Below are positions 1 through 7,796 of a DNA stretch of 43,582 bases, piece by piece. The DNA is from a virus. A program made the translations under genes and the position numbers. Each line of letters opens with the position of its first letter. The first letter of the stretch is position 1. Where the stretch lies: positions 1 to 43,582 of the IMG/VR virus record IMGVR_UViG_3300008266_000510. One strand, written 5' to 3'. The notes beneath the pieces were generated by a model, which was not told the DNA's origin, ran no database searches, and saw only the letters and a program-made list of their open reading frames with translations.

Positions 1-1
1 A

Positions 2-757
2 GCATTACCCACAAGTGTCTTTCCTATACTAGCAGGATTAACCGCTGGGGCTGATGTTACTGATCTATTAGGTATTGAGAAATATGAACCCCCAATTCCT
101 GCACAGATAGTGGGAGATGCAAGAAGTTTTAGTTGGCCTATAAGTAAGACTGATGAAACGCGAGTACAATTAGATGATGAGTATGGATTTATCGAAAGAT
201 TAACCGGACAACCATACTATATCAGTTTGAAATTAGATGGAACTTCTAGTACATTTTTAATTGATCCTAAAGATGAAACTTTTCATGTTTGTGGAAGAAA
301 TTATAGTTACAAAAGAAATGATACTCATACCTTCTGGAAGATAGCACAAAGATATAATATTGAGCAGAAGTTGAGGTATTTTTGGGATAAGGGCAATAAT
401 AGAATAGCAATACAAGGCGAAATCGTAGGGCCAGGAATTCAGAAAAATCCTCTTGGACTTAGCGTTCCAGATTTATACATATTTAATGTTATTGATATAG
501 CCGATAATACTAGATTTTCTTTAGGTATGTCTATGTTTATTGTTCAAGAACTTGGTCTGAAATTTGTACCAATAGTTGACAAAGGCTCAAGTTTCGCTTA
601 TACTAAGACCGATCTACTAGAGATGGCGAAGGGCAAATATAAAACCCACTTCTCTTCTGCTAAAGACTCTCAGAATCGTGAGGGAATAGTAATTCGTAGC
701 ATTTGCGGAGAGATTAGTTTTAAGGCTATAAATAATGACTTCTTACTGAAAGAGTAA
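2..757 (+). CDS. RNA ligase, DraRnl/Rnl-like (5' partial)
   Basis: ATP-dependent RNA ligase that would seal RNA nicks through a lysyl-AMP intermediate. The frame is open to the left edge, so the N-terminus is missing; a GTG at 110 is in frame but the conserved stretch LLGIEKYEPP lies upstream of it, so 110 is not the real start. Nucleotidyltransferase motif I is SLKLDGTS (Lys about residue 77 of the visible part); motif IV is EGIVIR and motif V ends in FKAIN near the C-terminus. The upstream LGIEKYEPP..KTDE.R.Q pattern is typical of ligases that carry an extra N-terminal OB-like domain, which would lie outside the window. Followed one base later by the next gene. Family call fairly sure; subfamily is inference. 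Confidence 0.8.
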   Translation, partial: ALPTSVFPILAGLTAGADVTDLLGIEKYEPPIPAQIVGDARSFSWPISKTDETRVQLDDEYGFIERLTGQPYYISLKLDGTSSTFLIDPKDETFHVCGRNYSYKRNDTHTFWKIAQRYNIEQKLRYFWDKGNNRIAIQGEIVGPGIQKNPLGLSVPDLYIFNVIDIADNTRFSLGMSMFIVQELGLKFVPIVDKGSSFAYTKTDLLEMAKGKYKTHFSSAKDSQNREGIVIRSICGEISFKAINNDFLLKE

Positions 758-758
758 A

Positions 759-971
759 ATGATTGATTTAAAGTGGTTTCATCCGTTCAATTTCGTATTG
801 TATAAAAGACCCAAAATTGATGCTGCTTGGGAACCTAGTGACGACTTATATCAGTGGGGCTTTAGTCTTGACTTGACCACCGAGATTTATTACTATACAT
901 ACGATTGGGGAGTTGGTTTTAATTTCCGGTTGCTAGGATTTGGATTTGAAATAACAAAGGTGGGAGTATAA
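759..971 (+). CDS. hypothetical protein, 70 aa, aromatic-rich
   Basis: Not recognised. A small protein unusually rich in Trp, Phe and Tyr (DLYQWGFSLDL, IYYYTYDWGVGFNF). No transmembrane segment of usual length. It sits one base after the RNA ligase stop and two bases before the next start, so it is part of the same operon. Confidence 0.6.
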   Translation: MIDLKWFHPFNFVLYKRPKIDAAWEPSDDLYQWGFSLDLTTEIYYYTYDWGVGFNFRLLGFGFEITKVGV

Positions 972-972
972 G

Positions 973-1290
973 ATGAAAACCTGTCATGGTCCTCAGCCTG
1001 TTTTTCTTATATTCTTAATGATATTAGGAGTATCAGTAGCAGTCCCATTACTATCCATACAATTTGATAGTATAGATCCTCAAAAAATATATGTTGTTAT
1101 TGATGTTACCGACAGTAACGGAAAAACTTATAGAAACTTAACAAGATCGGGTGTGGGTAATTTTATAGACTATCATCGAAACTCTTATAAATTCCATGGA
1201 AATTTTACAGAAATAACAAGAAAAGTTTCTGGAGAACAATTTTTAAAAGAAGTTCAACAGCCAGAAAAGTCTGACAATTTAGAAAGATAA
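973..1290 (+). CDS. hypothetical membrane-anchored protein, 105 aa
   Basis: One N-terminal hydrophobic segment (about residues 9-30, VFLIFLMILGVSVAVPLLSI) followed by a polar domain with YVVIDVTDSNGK, which reads as a short beta-rich soluble part. Likely anchored in the inner membrane or exported with an uncleaved signal. Function unknown. Packed between neighbours with gaps of 1-3 bases. Confidence 0.6.
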   Translation: MKTCHGPQPVFLIFLMILGVSVAVPLLSIQFDSIDPQKIYVVIDVTDSNGKTYRNLTRSGVGNFIDYHRNSYKFHGNFTEITRKVSGEQFLKEVQQPEKSDNLER

Positions 1291-1293
1291 AAA

Positions 1294-1587
1294 ATGAATA
1301 TACTAATTAGCGTACTAGGAATAGTGAATATCTTATTAGGAGTGGCCAGCATACCCCCATGTTTAATGGCCGGATTAATGGTTTTTGATGCTCCTGGCTC
1401 AACAGAAAGCATAACACATCATATAGTATCTTTTTTGTTCTTGACTTTCCCGCTAATTTGTTTAATTTGTGGAATAACAGTTTTGTGGAGTAGTAATTGG
1501 TGGTCAATTTATCTAGCCTTATTTCCTATAAGTGAGGCATCTTTAGTTATATTTATATTTTGGGTATTTTCAGGTACTTCAATATGA
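1294..1587 (+). CDS. hypothetical polytopic membrane protein, 97 aa
   Basis: Almost wholly hydrophobic; two to four transmembrane helices can be drawn (about residues 3-30, 44-62, 66-93). No signature residues. Follows another membrane protein, so the pair may act together at the envelope. The stop overlaps the next start (ATGA). Confidence 0.55.
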   Translation: MNILISVLGIVNILLGVASIPPCLMAGLMVFDAPGSTESITHHIVSFLFLTFPLICLICGITVLWSSNWWSIYLALFPISEASLVIFIFWVFSGTSI

Positions 1588-1739
1588 AACTAACCAATCA
1601 AGATTTAGATATACTAAGAGAATTACTAGAGGATAAACTCAAGAAAATAAATAACGGGCCAGAAGGAATTGAAATTCATCAGCGACCAGAAGTTTATATT
1701 AACATCATCAAGAAGATAGATGGTCTATATTTCTCATGA
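1584..1739 (+). CDS. hypothetical protein, 51 aa
   Basis: A short open frame from an ATG that overlaps the previous stop, ending in a TGA that overlaps the metallophosphoesterase start. Sequence begins MKLTNQDLDILREL and is charged and helical. Coupling overlaps at both ends are the main support for it being a gene. Confidence 0.55.
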   Translation: MKLTNQDLDILRELLEDKLKKINNGPEGIEIHQRPEVYINIIKKIDGLYFS

Positions 1740-2311
1740 TATATTTTAGTGCGGATCAGCATTTGGGGCATGGACGAATTATACAATATTGTAATCGTCC
1801 ATTTAATGATGTTCACGAAATGAACAAGACTATTCTTGACAATATAAACGAAGTTGTCAAGAGTGATGATACTCTATATATACTGGGGGATTTTTGTTTT
1901 AAAGGCAAAAAGTCATTAGATTACAGATTACGAATAAATTGTCTAGATGTTCACTTAATATTAGGTAATCATGATCGAAGAAAAGATTTTTATCCAGACG
2001 AACAGACTGTGGATATGCAGGGATTTACTTCAGTACAAGAAGTAAAAGAGATAACATATTGTAATCAAAGAATATATCTTAGCCATTATGCCCATAGAAC
2101 TTGGCCCGCTAGTCATAAAGGATCGTGGATGCTTTATGGACATACCCACTCTAAATTAGATCATGAGGATAGAACATCCAACAAATTAACTCTTGATATT
2201 GGTGTGGATAATTGTGCTAATTATGGCAAACCCTTTGGTCAACCGTTTAGTTTTAAGGAAATACAACAACTATTTAATCAGAAAATGAGGATGTTAAATG
2301 AGCGACTATGA
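1736..2311 (+). CDS. calcineurin-like metallophosphoesterase
   Basis: Dinuclear-metal phosphoesterase of the calcineurin fold. Visible motifs in order: SADQHLGH (residues 5-12), GDFCFKG (about 51), GNHDRR (about 77), LSHYAHR (about 115) and YGHTHSK (about 134), which together supply the two metal sites. At 191 aa it matches the small single-domain members common in phages and bacteria. Substrate cannot be told from the sequence; cyclic nucleotide or phosphodiester hydrolysis are options. Overlaps the genes on both sides. Confidence 0.88.
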   Translation: MIYFSADQHLGHGRIIQYCNRPFNDVHEMNKTILDNINEVVKSDDTLYILGDFCFKGKKSLDYRLRINCLDVHLILGNHDRRKDFYPDEQTVDMQGFTSVQEVKEITYCNQRIYLSHYAHRTWPASHKGSWMLYGHTHSKLDHEDRTSNKLTLDIGVDNCANYGKPFGQPFSFKEIQQLFNQKMRMLNERL

Positions 2312-2636
2312 CTATTTAAGTAGAGCTGAATTAATTGAAAAAATTATCACATTAAAACAAATTATTAGTGTTAAAAATAAAGAACAAGAAGAATATGAAA
2401 AATGCGTAGCCAGAGTAAATCCTCCAATACAAAAGAAAGTTGAAGAGCAAGATATTAAATTAAGCGATGCGTTTAAGTCTGATCTTAATAGTTTCCAGAG
2501 GATCAAAGAGTTAGAACGAACTATTGAAAAACAAAATGCAATTATCTCTATGGCTGCTGGTTATATTTCTGCTTCTAAAAGATTTAGTAGTAGTCATCCT
2601 ATGGATGTTATGAAATGGTTAATGGGAGGTATGTAA
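2298..2636 (+). CDS. coiled-coil hypothetical protein, 112 aa
   Basis: Charged and helical; residues about 10-40 and 55-85 (IKELERTIEKQNAIISMAAG) look like coiled coil. No enzymatic motif. Starts inside the end of the metallophosphoesterase gene and its TAA shares a base with the next ATG. Confidence 0.55.
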   Translation: MSDYDYLSRAELIEKIITLKQIISVKNKEQEEYEKCVARVNPPIQKKVEEQDIKLSDAFKSDLNSFQRIKELERTIEKQNAIISMAAGYISASKRFSSSHPMDVMKWLMGGM

Positions 2637-2848
2637 TGAAATATATTTATTCACTAATACTATTACTTGTTCCTCTTGGTCAACACTATACTTTAGAACC
2701 AAATACTCCAGTATGGTTTTGCATACCGGATGAACTTGGTTGGACAAGAGGAAATGTGGTACATCTATGGGGCTATTATCCTATGGTGAGTAGCGATAAG
2801 GGATTAAAAGATTTTAAAGATATTAACTGGGAGATAGGATATGAGTAA
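2636..2848 (+). CDS. hypothetical protein with signal-like N-terminus, 70 aa
   Basis: Start chosen at 2636 because GGAGG stands eight bases upstream; a longer in-frame start would overlap the preceding gene. N-terminus MKYIYSLILLLVPLGQ is a short hydrophobic segment, either a signal peptide or anchor. The rest is Trp-rich and unrecognised. Confidence 0.5.
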   Translation: MKYIYSLILLLVPLGQHYTLEPNTPVWFCIPDELGWTRGNVVHLWGYYPMVSSDKGLKDFKDINWEIGYE

Positions 2849-3095
2849 ATATAAGATCTGTAAATTCGTTAATGGCAATAACAAAGAATGGTATCAGATA
2901 CAAAAAAAAGGATGGTTGTTTTGGAGTTATTTATGTACATATGAATGGTTTAGGAATGTAGAAGTACCTCCTTTAAGAAAAATATTAACATTTGAATCCA
3001 TAGAAAAAGCATCAGAACACATTGAAATGATTAAGAACATTAAAAGAAGTAATATCATTAAGAAAGTAGAGTGTATTGATTATGAACCTAAATGA
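2841..3095 (+). CDS. hypothetical protein, 84 aa
   Basis: Basic, aromatic-rich N-terminal half (KEWYQIQKKGWLFWSYL) that looks like a small beta domain, then a charged helical tail. Unrecognised. Overlaps neighbours on both sides. Confidence 0.5.
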   Translation: MSKYKICKFVNGNNKEWYQIQKKGWLFWSYLCTYEWFRNVEVPPLRKILTFESIEKASEHIEMIKNIKRSNIIKKVECIDYEPK

Positions 3096-3618
3096 TAAAT
3101 TATACTATTGGGTAGCAATATTTGCATCTATTGGTTCAGTCTTGTGTTGGTTTGTTTTAAACCCTATTCATAAAGCAAATCTACAAAAAATAAACAAACC
3201 TCCACTATTAACCTGTATCTATTGCAAAGGTACTGGAGAAAGAATTGAAGATGTAAATAAACTCATGTTTATGGCAAAGATACAACTTTATTTTAATAAA
3301 CATATGGTGGTTGACAAATGCGAAAAGTGTGTTAAACTACCCAACGGTGAATATGATTATTGCGACGAAGTAAAAGAAAAATATGATAGTTTTTTCAAAG
3401 ACTACGAAAAAGAAGGATCAAAATTTGAGAAAACAATGTGCGGAAAATGTATGGGGGCTGGTCAATTTCAAATATTAAGTAAAAACCCCAAAACAAATAA
3501 ATGGTACACTCAAGAAGATTATGAAGAAGATGAACGAGCAAAAATTAGGGTATTACAAGAACGCAATAACAAACAATTAACTAAGGAGAAAAAACATGAC
3601 AACAACAAAGATGAATAA
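3082..3618 (+). CDS. membrane-anchored zinc-binding protein (CxxCxG pairs)
   Basis: Start set at the ATG 3082; a TTG six bases earlier is less likely. One N-terminal transmembrane helix (about residues 8-27), then CIYCKGTGE and, later, KCEKC and CGKCMGAGQ. These CxxCxG repeats resemble the DnaJ zinc-finger repeats and probably bind zinc. The C-terminus is very charged and overlaps the next gene. Function unknown; a redox or scaffold role is guesswork. Confidence 0.6.
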   Translation: MNLNDKLYYWVAIFASIGSVLCWFVLNPIHKANLQKINKPPLLTCIYCKGTGERIEDVNKLMFMAKIQLYFNKHMVVDKCEKCVKLPNGEYDYCDEVKEKYDSFFKDYEKEGSKFEKTMCGKCMGAGQFQILSKNPKTNKWYTQEDYEEDERAKIRVLQERNNKQLTKEKKHDNNKDE

Positions 3619-3781
3619 TCTAACAAAAGAACAAAAGTTTGTAATCTTCTGGCTTTATAATAGAGTGGCCCAACAGATTCCATCCAACCCTATTGATTTT
3701 GGAGACAATGATATTATTGTTAATGGAATTAATGTAACGGAAATGGTTAGAGACTTACTACAGGATAGATTGTTTGTATGA
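3596..3781 (+). CDS. hypothetical protein, 61 aa
   Basis: AAGGAG followed by an A-rich spacer precedes ATG 3596, a strong ribosome binding site. Sequence NNLTKEQKFVIFWLYNRVAQQ then an acidic C-terminal half. Similar short helical proteins are frequent in T4-like phages; no function assigned. Confidence 0.6.
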   Translation: MTTTKMNNLTKEQKFVIFWLYNRVAQQIPSNPIDFGDNDIIVNGINVTEMVRDLLQDRLFV

Positions 3782-4092
3782 ATCAAATGAATAACTTTGT
3801 AGAGCATATAAAAAATCTTAAATCTTTCTTATTAAAGCAAGAAGATCGTGAAAGACAAACAGGAAGATCAACTAGAATTATAAATCAAGCAAAACATCAA
3901 AGATCGACCGTAGTGTGTGCTAACTATAGACAAAAATTGGAATTTGAACATTTGGGGATTGAGACTATAACTCTAGAACAATACCACAAAGAAAAATGCG
4001 GATCATCAAAAACTTATTTATTTGATCACCTTACGATCTACTACATAATGGATAAGCACTATTCTCAACTGATTGAGGAATACGGAAATTAA
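3778..4092 (+). CDS. small P-loop-like protein, 104 aa
   Basis: RQTGRSTRIINQA (about residues 26-38) resembles a reduced Walker A region, followed by a short hydrophobic strand (STVVCANY) and a later FDHLTIYYIM segment. Comparable small phage proteins keep the TGR(S/T)T-R motif, but a complete NTPase site is not visible. Overlaps the previous stop by four bases. Confidence 0.5.
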   Translation: MNQMNNFVEHIKNLKSFLLKQEDRERQTGRSTRIINQAKHQRSTVVCANYRQKLEFEHLGIETITLEQYHKEKCGSSKTYLFDHLTIYYIMDKHYSQLIEEYGN

Positions 4093-4104
4093 AAGATAAA
4101 AACC

Positions 4105-4262
4105 GTGAATGTAAAATTACAGGAGTTTAAGTTTATTCTTATGTTCTTGGTCCTTCTCGACAGCATTATTTTGACAGTCTTGACAAAGAACTAGACGCTG
4201 TGGTACAATGGCACAAGGACGAAATGAATACACACTACAATGAATATGGAGAGCCAGTATGA
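4105..4262 (+). pseudogene. frameshifted small gene
   Basis: A GTG-started frame (VNVKLQEFKF) hits one disruption near 4135; after a one-base shift the sequence continues as YSYVLGPSRQHYFDSLDKE and on to a TGA that overlaps the next ATG in the usual coupled manner. Neither frame alone makes a sensible gene, but the joined product of about 52 aa does. It may be a real inactivating indel, a sequencing error, or programmed frameshifting; the T-rich site TTTATTCTTAT is compatible with slippage. Confidence 0.4.
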
Positions 4263-4489
4263 AAGACCGATTTGATCTTGAAACTGAAATAACTTTTCTA
4301 TATAACTTTTCTACTAATCTTAGAACTATTAGTGAAGGAGTTCTTGAGCATAATTTAAGTCACGATGAAATTGTTAATGCTCTTGAAGGAGTAGCAGTTA
4401 TGCTAGATTTGCAAGTTAATAAATTAAGTGATACTATGGCTCAGTGTTTTAAACTGGATCAATATTATGAGGGTAAGAATGAATTCTAA
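4259..4489 (+). CDS. hypothetical protein, 76 aa
   Basis: Helical and acidic (RFDLETEITFLYNFSTNLRTISEG). No motif recognised. Coupled to the upstream frameshifted gene by ATGA and overlapping the next start by eleven bases. Confidence 0.55.
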   Translation: MKDRFDLETEITFLYNFSTNLRTISEGVLEHNLSHDEIVNALEGVAVMLDLQVNKLSDTMAQCFKLDQYYEGKNEF

Positions 4490-4691
4490 ACTACAAAGTG
4501 ATATTGAAAATTTTATTCATAGTGTTGGACAATATATTTTAATGGAGTATGAAAACTTTTACTCTCTATTTCAGCAGTCAGATATGTTCGATTTTATCGG
4601 TAGTTATTATTTGGGTGGTAGTAATGTGCCAGATACAGCAAGGTGTGTTATTGAACTAATCCTTATGAATCATAGAGCAAACAATGATTAA
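4479..4691 (+). CDS. hypothetical protein, 70 aa
   Basis: Start chosen at 4479 because GAGGG lies just upstream and a longer in-frame start would run deep into the previous gene. Helical (MNSKLQSDIENFIHSVG) with many aromatic residues. Unrecognised. Confidence 0.5.
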   Translation: MNSKLQSDIENFIHSVGQYILMEYENFYSLFQQSDMFDFIGSYYLGGSNVPDTARCVIELILMNHRANND

Positions 4692-5100
4692 GCACTTTCC
4701 AATTACAAATACAGACAAAGTTATTGAGCATTATTCACAACGGGATGGTGTTCCTATTAGTTATGTGTGTACCACAGACTTAAAGTGGCATGATTCTCCA
4801 GAAGATATTTTTTATAGAGCAACTCCCCATCCACAATTTGGTAATAAATATTTTGCCCTAAGAGCAACTGATGATGGTTTTTATATATCTAATGCTGATA
4901 AGGTTGAGGATTTTACTTTTGGGTGTGTGAAAGATGATGATGGTAATCTACAGTATAGTCGATCTAGGCATGAATATAAAGCATTTAATAACGGCCATAT
5001 GATTGATGGTGGCAGACACTATATTAGACATAGTGGTGATATTGACGTTTATGTTGTGCGTAATGGTCAAATGGTAAAAGAGAGTAGTAATGGAACCTAA
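4684..5100 (+). CDS. hypothetical protein, 138 aa
   Basis: Begins MIKHFPITNTDKVIEHYSQRDG. A beta-rich composition with many Asp, Gly, Tyr and His; conserved-looking patch NKYFALRATDDGFYISNAD. Homologues by pattern occur in T4-like phages without known role. Overlaps both neighbours. Confidence 0.55.
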   Translation: MIKHFPITNTDKVIEHYSQRDGVPISYVCTTDLKWHDSPEDIFYRATPHPQFGNKYFALRATDDGFYISNADKVEDFTFGCVKDDDGNLQYSRSRHEYKAFNNGHMIDGGRHYIRHSGDIDVYVVRNGQMVKESSNGT

Positions 5101-5431
5101 TCTAGAATATGATTTGCTAAAAACCGATTGGATTGTACAGAAGTGTAGGGGTAGTACAGTTTACAGTCAAAATTTATACGCCGCACTATGCAATAACGAT
5201 TTTTACTATGGCGATGATGGGTGGGGTTGTTCGTGGAGAATGAGCGGTGGAATAGTAGCAGATATACGAGATTGTGGGGAAACTTATATTGATTGGTATT
5301 GTTCTGGTATGAGTAATAAGGATGGTTTTGTGGGCGAAAGTTTTATAACAGATGAAATTAGACTAGATTTACTCAAAATTGGTTGGACTATTAAAGAGGA
5401 AAAAAATGCCCAAAGTAACGATAACCTTTGA
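5090..5431 (+). CDS. hypothetical protein, 113 aa
   Basis: Residues 1-90 carry several Trp, Cys and Gly (DDGWGCSWRMSGG). Reads like a small beta protein in which residue pattern FITDEIRLDLLKIGW closes the domain. Function unknown; overlaps its neighbours. Confidence 0.55.
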   Translation: MEPNLEYDLLKTDWIVQKCRGSTVYSQNLYAALCNNDFYYGDDGWGCSWRMSGGIVADIRDCGETYIDWYCSGMSNKDGFVGESFITDEIRLDLLKIGWTIKEEKNAQSNDNL

Positions 5432-5627
5432 TTTACCAGAAGAACAGTCTGAATTTGATTGTGCTATTAATGCTGGTAAGTTTAAAAATGCAGTATGGAA
5501 TTTTGAACAACAACTACGATCTTTTTATAAATATCATCACGATTTTAAAACCGCCCACGATGCTGTTCAAGGAATTAGAGCCTGTTTTTATCAGTGTTTG
5601 AAGGAACACAATGTATCAACAGACTGA
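5406..5627 (+). CDS. hypothetical protein, 73 aa
   Basis: Start set at ATG 5406, with an AGAGG-type site upstream. MPKVTITFDLPEEQSEFDCA begins with a beta strand and then helices (WNFEQQLRSFYKYH). The pattern of a strand TITFDLPEE followed by helices is common in small phage proteins; role unknown. Confidence 0.6.
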   Translation: MPKVTITFDLPEEQSEFDCAINAGKFKNAVWNFEQQLRSFYKYHHDFKTAHDAVQGIRACFYQCLKEHNVSTD

Positions 5628-5643
5628 AGTGGTATGATATAGA

Positions 5644-5847
5644 ATGAAATTTCTAGAATTTCTAAATCTAGTTGATAGAACATACCATCTATTTAATTGG
5701 AGGTATGGACAAAGTTTAATGAATGTGCTATACTCAGTTAGTCCCAGTAAGTACGACAATTTGGTTGCTGCTGGTGAAGATTGCTACTATGATGATAGTA
5801 AGGTTCACCAAGTTATATCTAAGTTAGAAAACGAATGGAAAAATTAG
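5644..5847 (+). CDS. hypothetical protein, 67 aa
   Basis: Small helical protein (MKFLEFLNLVDRTYHLFNWR) with an acidic patch CYYDDSK. Members of this kind accompany phage nucleotide genes but no function is known. Its end overlaps the AlkB-like gene by 13 bases. Confidence 0.55.
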   Translation: MKFLEFLNLVDRTYHLFNWRYGQSLMNVLYSVSPSKYDNLVAAGEDCYYDDSKVHQVISKLENEWKN

Positions 5848-6344
5848 GATTAAAATTTGTTGCAGACTATATCTCTGTTGAAGAAGAAATTCAACTTATT
5901 ACTGATATAGAGAATTTTCGTAAAACTAATCCTAAATTGGTAGCAAATTATGGAGATAATAATTATGATAGTATTTACTTTGGAGACAGATATAAAAAGC
6001 CCATTGATGATGCTTTTGAGTCACTAAAAAATGTTTATACTAGATTAATTAAGGATAATTATATACAAGATGTTCCATTTGGGATTGCTATCAATAAATA
6101 TAAAAAGGGACAAAAAATAGCAGCACACATAGATAAACCCATTAGTGGGCCTATTGTTACGATTCTTAGTTTAGGATCAGTATCAACAATGGTTTTTAAA
6201 AAATCTAATCACTCTGCTGTTGATATAGAATTATTTCCACGCAGTATCATAAGAATGATGGGTGATATTAGAGATAATTGGACTCATGAAATTTTACCAG
6301 TAATAGATACTAGATATTCAGTAGTATTTCGGTCACTTAACTAA
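5835..6344 (+). CDS. AlkB-like 2-oxoglutarate/Fe(II) dioxygenase
   Basis: Likely oxidative demethylase acting on alkylated nucleic acid bases, or a related hydroxylase. Metal ligands are visible as H98-I-D100 (AAHIDKP) and H151 (WTHEI); R160 and R166 (DTRYSVVFR) fit the 2-oxoglutarate/AlkB arginine pair. The double-stranded beta-helix segments VTILSLGS and MVFKK lie between. At 169 aa it is a minimal AlkB-type protein. It could protect phage DNA or act on modified bases; which one is not visible. Confidence 0.82.
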   Translation: MEKLGLKFVADYISVEEEIQLITDIENFRKTNPKLVANYGDNNYDSIYFGDRYKKPIDDAFESLKNVYTRLIKDNYIQDVPFGIAINKYKKGQKIAAHIDKPISGPIVTILSLGSVSTMVFKKSNHSAVDIELFPRSIIRMMGDIRDNWTHEILPVIDTRYSVVFRSLN

Positions 6345-6351
6345 TATAGTC

Positions 6352-6972
6352 ATGCTAATAGTCAAAAAACAACCCTATAATAGTGTTTGGGTGAGCGCAT
6401 CAACACAAGATGAACTAGGATTAACTTTCATGCGTTTTCAAGAACACTATGAAAGTGCTAATCCTAGATTTCGTAATAATATTTTTACACTAGGAGAATT
6501 AAGACACTGGTATTCTGAAACATATGGCTCAAATAGTTATCATGCTCATTGGATAGGGTTCAATTTTCCCAGTAAAGTATTGGTTCCCTTTAAAGATGGA
6601 TTATTTGACCCGTTAACAACTGAAGAAAATAATCTTATACAACTATTAGGCTATCGTAAAGATCATTTCTATATTATAGGCGCTCAAACCAACGAGATAC
6701 TGCGTCATGAATTAAGTCATGCACTATACGCCTCTAATGCTAAATATAAACTAGAAATAGACTCTTTTATTTCCAAACACAAAAATAAACTTAAAAAGTC
6801 TTTATCTTATATCTTAGATAAAGGATATTGTAAAGAGGTTCTAAACGATGAACTTCAAGCATACATAACAGATAATGACGACAATGAACTGATTAATATT
6901 ACTTGTCCAACAGTAATTGCTGGTATCAACAAGATTTTTCAAAAGTATAACACAGCAGGAATAAAGAAATGA
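6352..6972 (+). CDS. zincin-like protein with HExxH motif
   Basis: Residues 118-126, RHELSHALY, contain the zinc metalloprotease signature H119-E-x-x-H123. A third ligand may come from the downstream acidic helix (VLNDELQAYITD), as in gluzincin-type enzymes. No signal peptide, so it acts in the cytoplasm or virion. 206 aa is short for a full metallopeptidase. Related phage proteins with this motif are known but not characterised. Overlaps the next gene by four bases. Confidence 0.65.
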   Translation: MLIVKKQPYNSVWVSASTQDELGLTFMRFQEHYESANPRFRNNIFTLGELRHWYSETYGSNSYHAHWIGFNFPSKVLVPFKDGLFDPLTTEENNLIQLLGYRKDHFYIIGAQTNEILRHELSHALYASNAKYKLEIDSFISKHKNKLKKSLSYILDKGYCKEVLNDELQAYITDNDDNELINITCPTVIAGINKIFQKYNTAGIKK

Positions 6973-7148
6973 AAGAAGAATTATCTGATGAGGAAAAGTT
7001 TTATTACGAATGGGTCAAAAATAATCTAGAGTATATTAATCAGCATAAAAACTCTATTGAGGTTATGAAAAAATTGTATATGATTGGTTTTTCAGACGGT
7101 TTTACCTATCAAAGAAAACTCCGAGCAGAAGAAGAATTACAAAAATGA
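6969..7148 (+). CDS. hypothetical protein, 59 aa
   Basis: Short acidic-basic helical protein MKEELSDEEKFYYEWV...RAEEELQK, starting inside the stop of the previous gene and ending with a stop that overlaps the next start. These coupled overlaps on both sides support it. Confidence 0.6.
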   Translation: MKEELSDEEKFYYEWVKNNLEYINQHKNSIEVMKKLYMIGFSDGFTYQRKLRAEEELQK

Positions 7149-7444
7149 GTCCTATGTATAATCCAGATGACTGGAGTGAAGAATTTAATATCGTATTAAA
7201 ATACGAACCAATGAGTAGTAGCACAGTAAATAAAATATTAACACAATATAAACATGATGATATTTTAAATTATATCAAAGAACTCTGGAATCTAATTGAT
7301 TATCAGAGAAAACTTATAAATGAACAAAATCAACATATTGTTGCTTTTAAACATAAAGAAGCGTGGAAAAGATACGATCTTCCCGAACAATCTTTTAAAG
7401 TTTCTGTTGACAAACCGCCGAAAGATGGTAATATGAGTTGCTAG
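7145..7444 (+). CDS. hypothetical protein, 99 aa
   Basis: Begins MSPMYNPDDWSEEFNIVLKY. Central helix with coiled-coil character (LWNLIDYQRKLINEQNQHI). No recognised domain. Confidence 0.5.
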   Translation: MSPMYNPDDWSEEFNIVLKYEPMSSSTVNKILTQYKHDDILNYIKELWNLIDYQRKLINEQNQHIVAFKHKEAWKRYDLPEQSFKVSVDKPPKDGNMSC

Positions 7445-7456
7445 GAGGCTATCTAT

Positions 7457-7708
7457 ATGCTGTGGACAGAGGTTCGTTTTTGGGCAAAATCTCATGGGTA
7501 CGAAGTTTTAAAAGATAAGGGCGATGAAGAAAAGGACGAGCCAGTAACATACTACTGGTCTAAAATTGACGACCCTAGTGTTAGTGGAGTTAGTCCAAGT
7601 GTTAGCAAACTTGCCAGGGATATTTACAACAATATTACAAATAATGCTTGGGTAGATCATCAAAAAGAATACAAGGAAAAACACATCAATGAACGTAAAA
7701 CTAATTAG
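7457..7708 (+). CDS. hypothetical protein, 83 aa
   Basis: AGGAGG with a suitable spacer precedes ATG 7457. MLWTEVRFWAKSHGYEVLKDKG looks like a small winged-helix or wHTH N-terminus, followed by an acidic loop and helix. Could bind nucleic acid; not certain. Its last 20 bases overlap the thyX fragment. Confidence 0.55.
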   Translation: MLWTEVRFWAKSHGYEVLKDKGDEEKDEPVTYYWSKIDDPSVSGVSPSVSKLARDIYNNITNNAWVDHQKEYKEKHINERKTN

Positions 7709-7796
7709 TTTAACTCCAGACGCAGAAAAAAACATAGCATATTGTGCTAGAGTGTCCAACCCAAACAATCAAGGTTTAGATAATTATGCTAAATAA
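7689..7796 (+). pseudogene. ThyX N-terminal remnant (35 codons)
   Basis: Encodes MNVKLISLTPDAEKNIAYCA and on to NYAK before a TAA. This is the first strand and helix of the flavin-dependent thymidylate synthase type usual in cyanophage and T4-like genomes (VKLIS.TPDAEK..AY.ARVS.PN). It keeps a ribosome site (AAGGA) and ATG, but stops exactly where the start codon of a different, complete thyX begins, with the two overlapping. It is best read as the stump of a replaced thyX. It may still be translated and serve to couple translation into the intact gene. Confidence 0.65.

Noticed and set aside
4171-4209. Tandem TTGACA boxes with a TACAAT, a possible promoter
   Set aside because: Spacing is 18 bp or more and the bases encode the residues of the frameshifted small gene (DSLDKE, VQW); no CGATA motif and a poor match otherwise.
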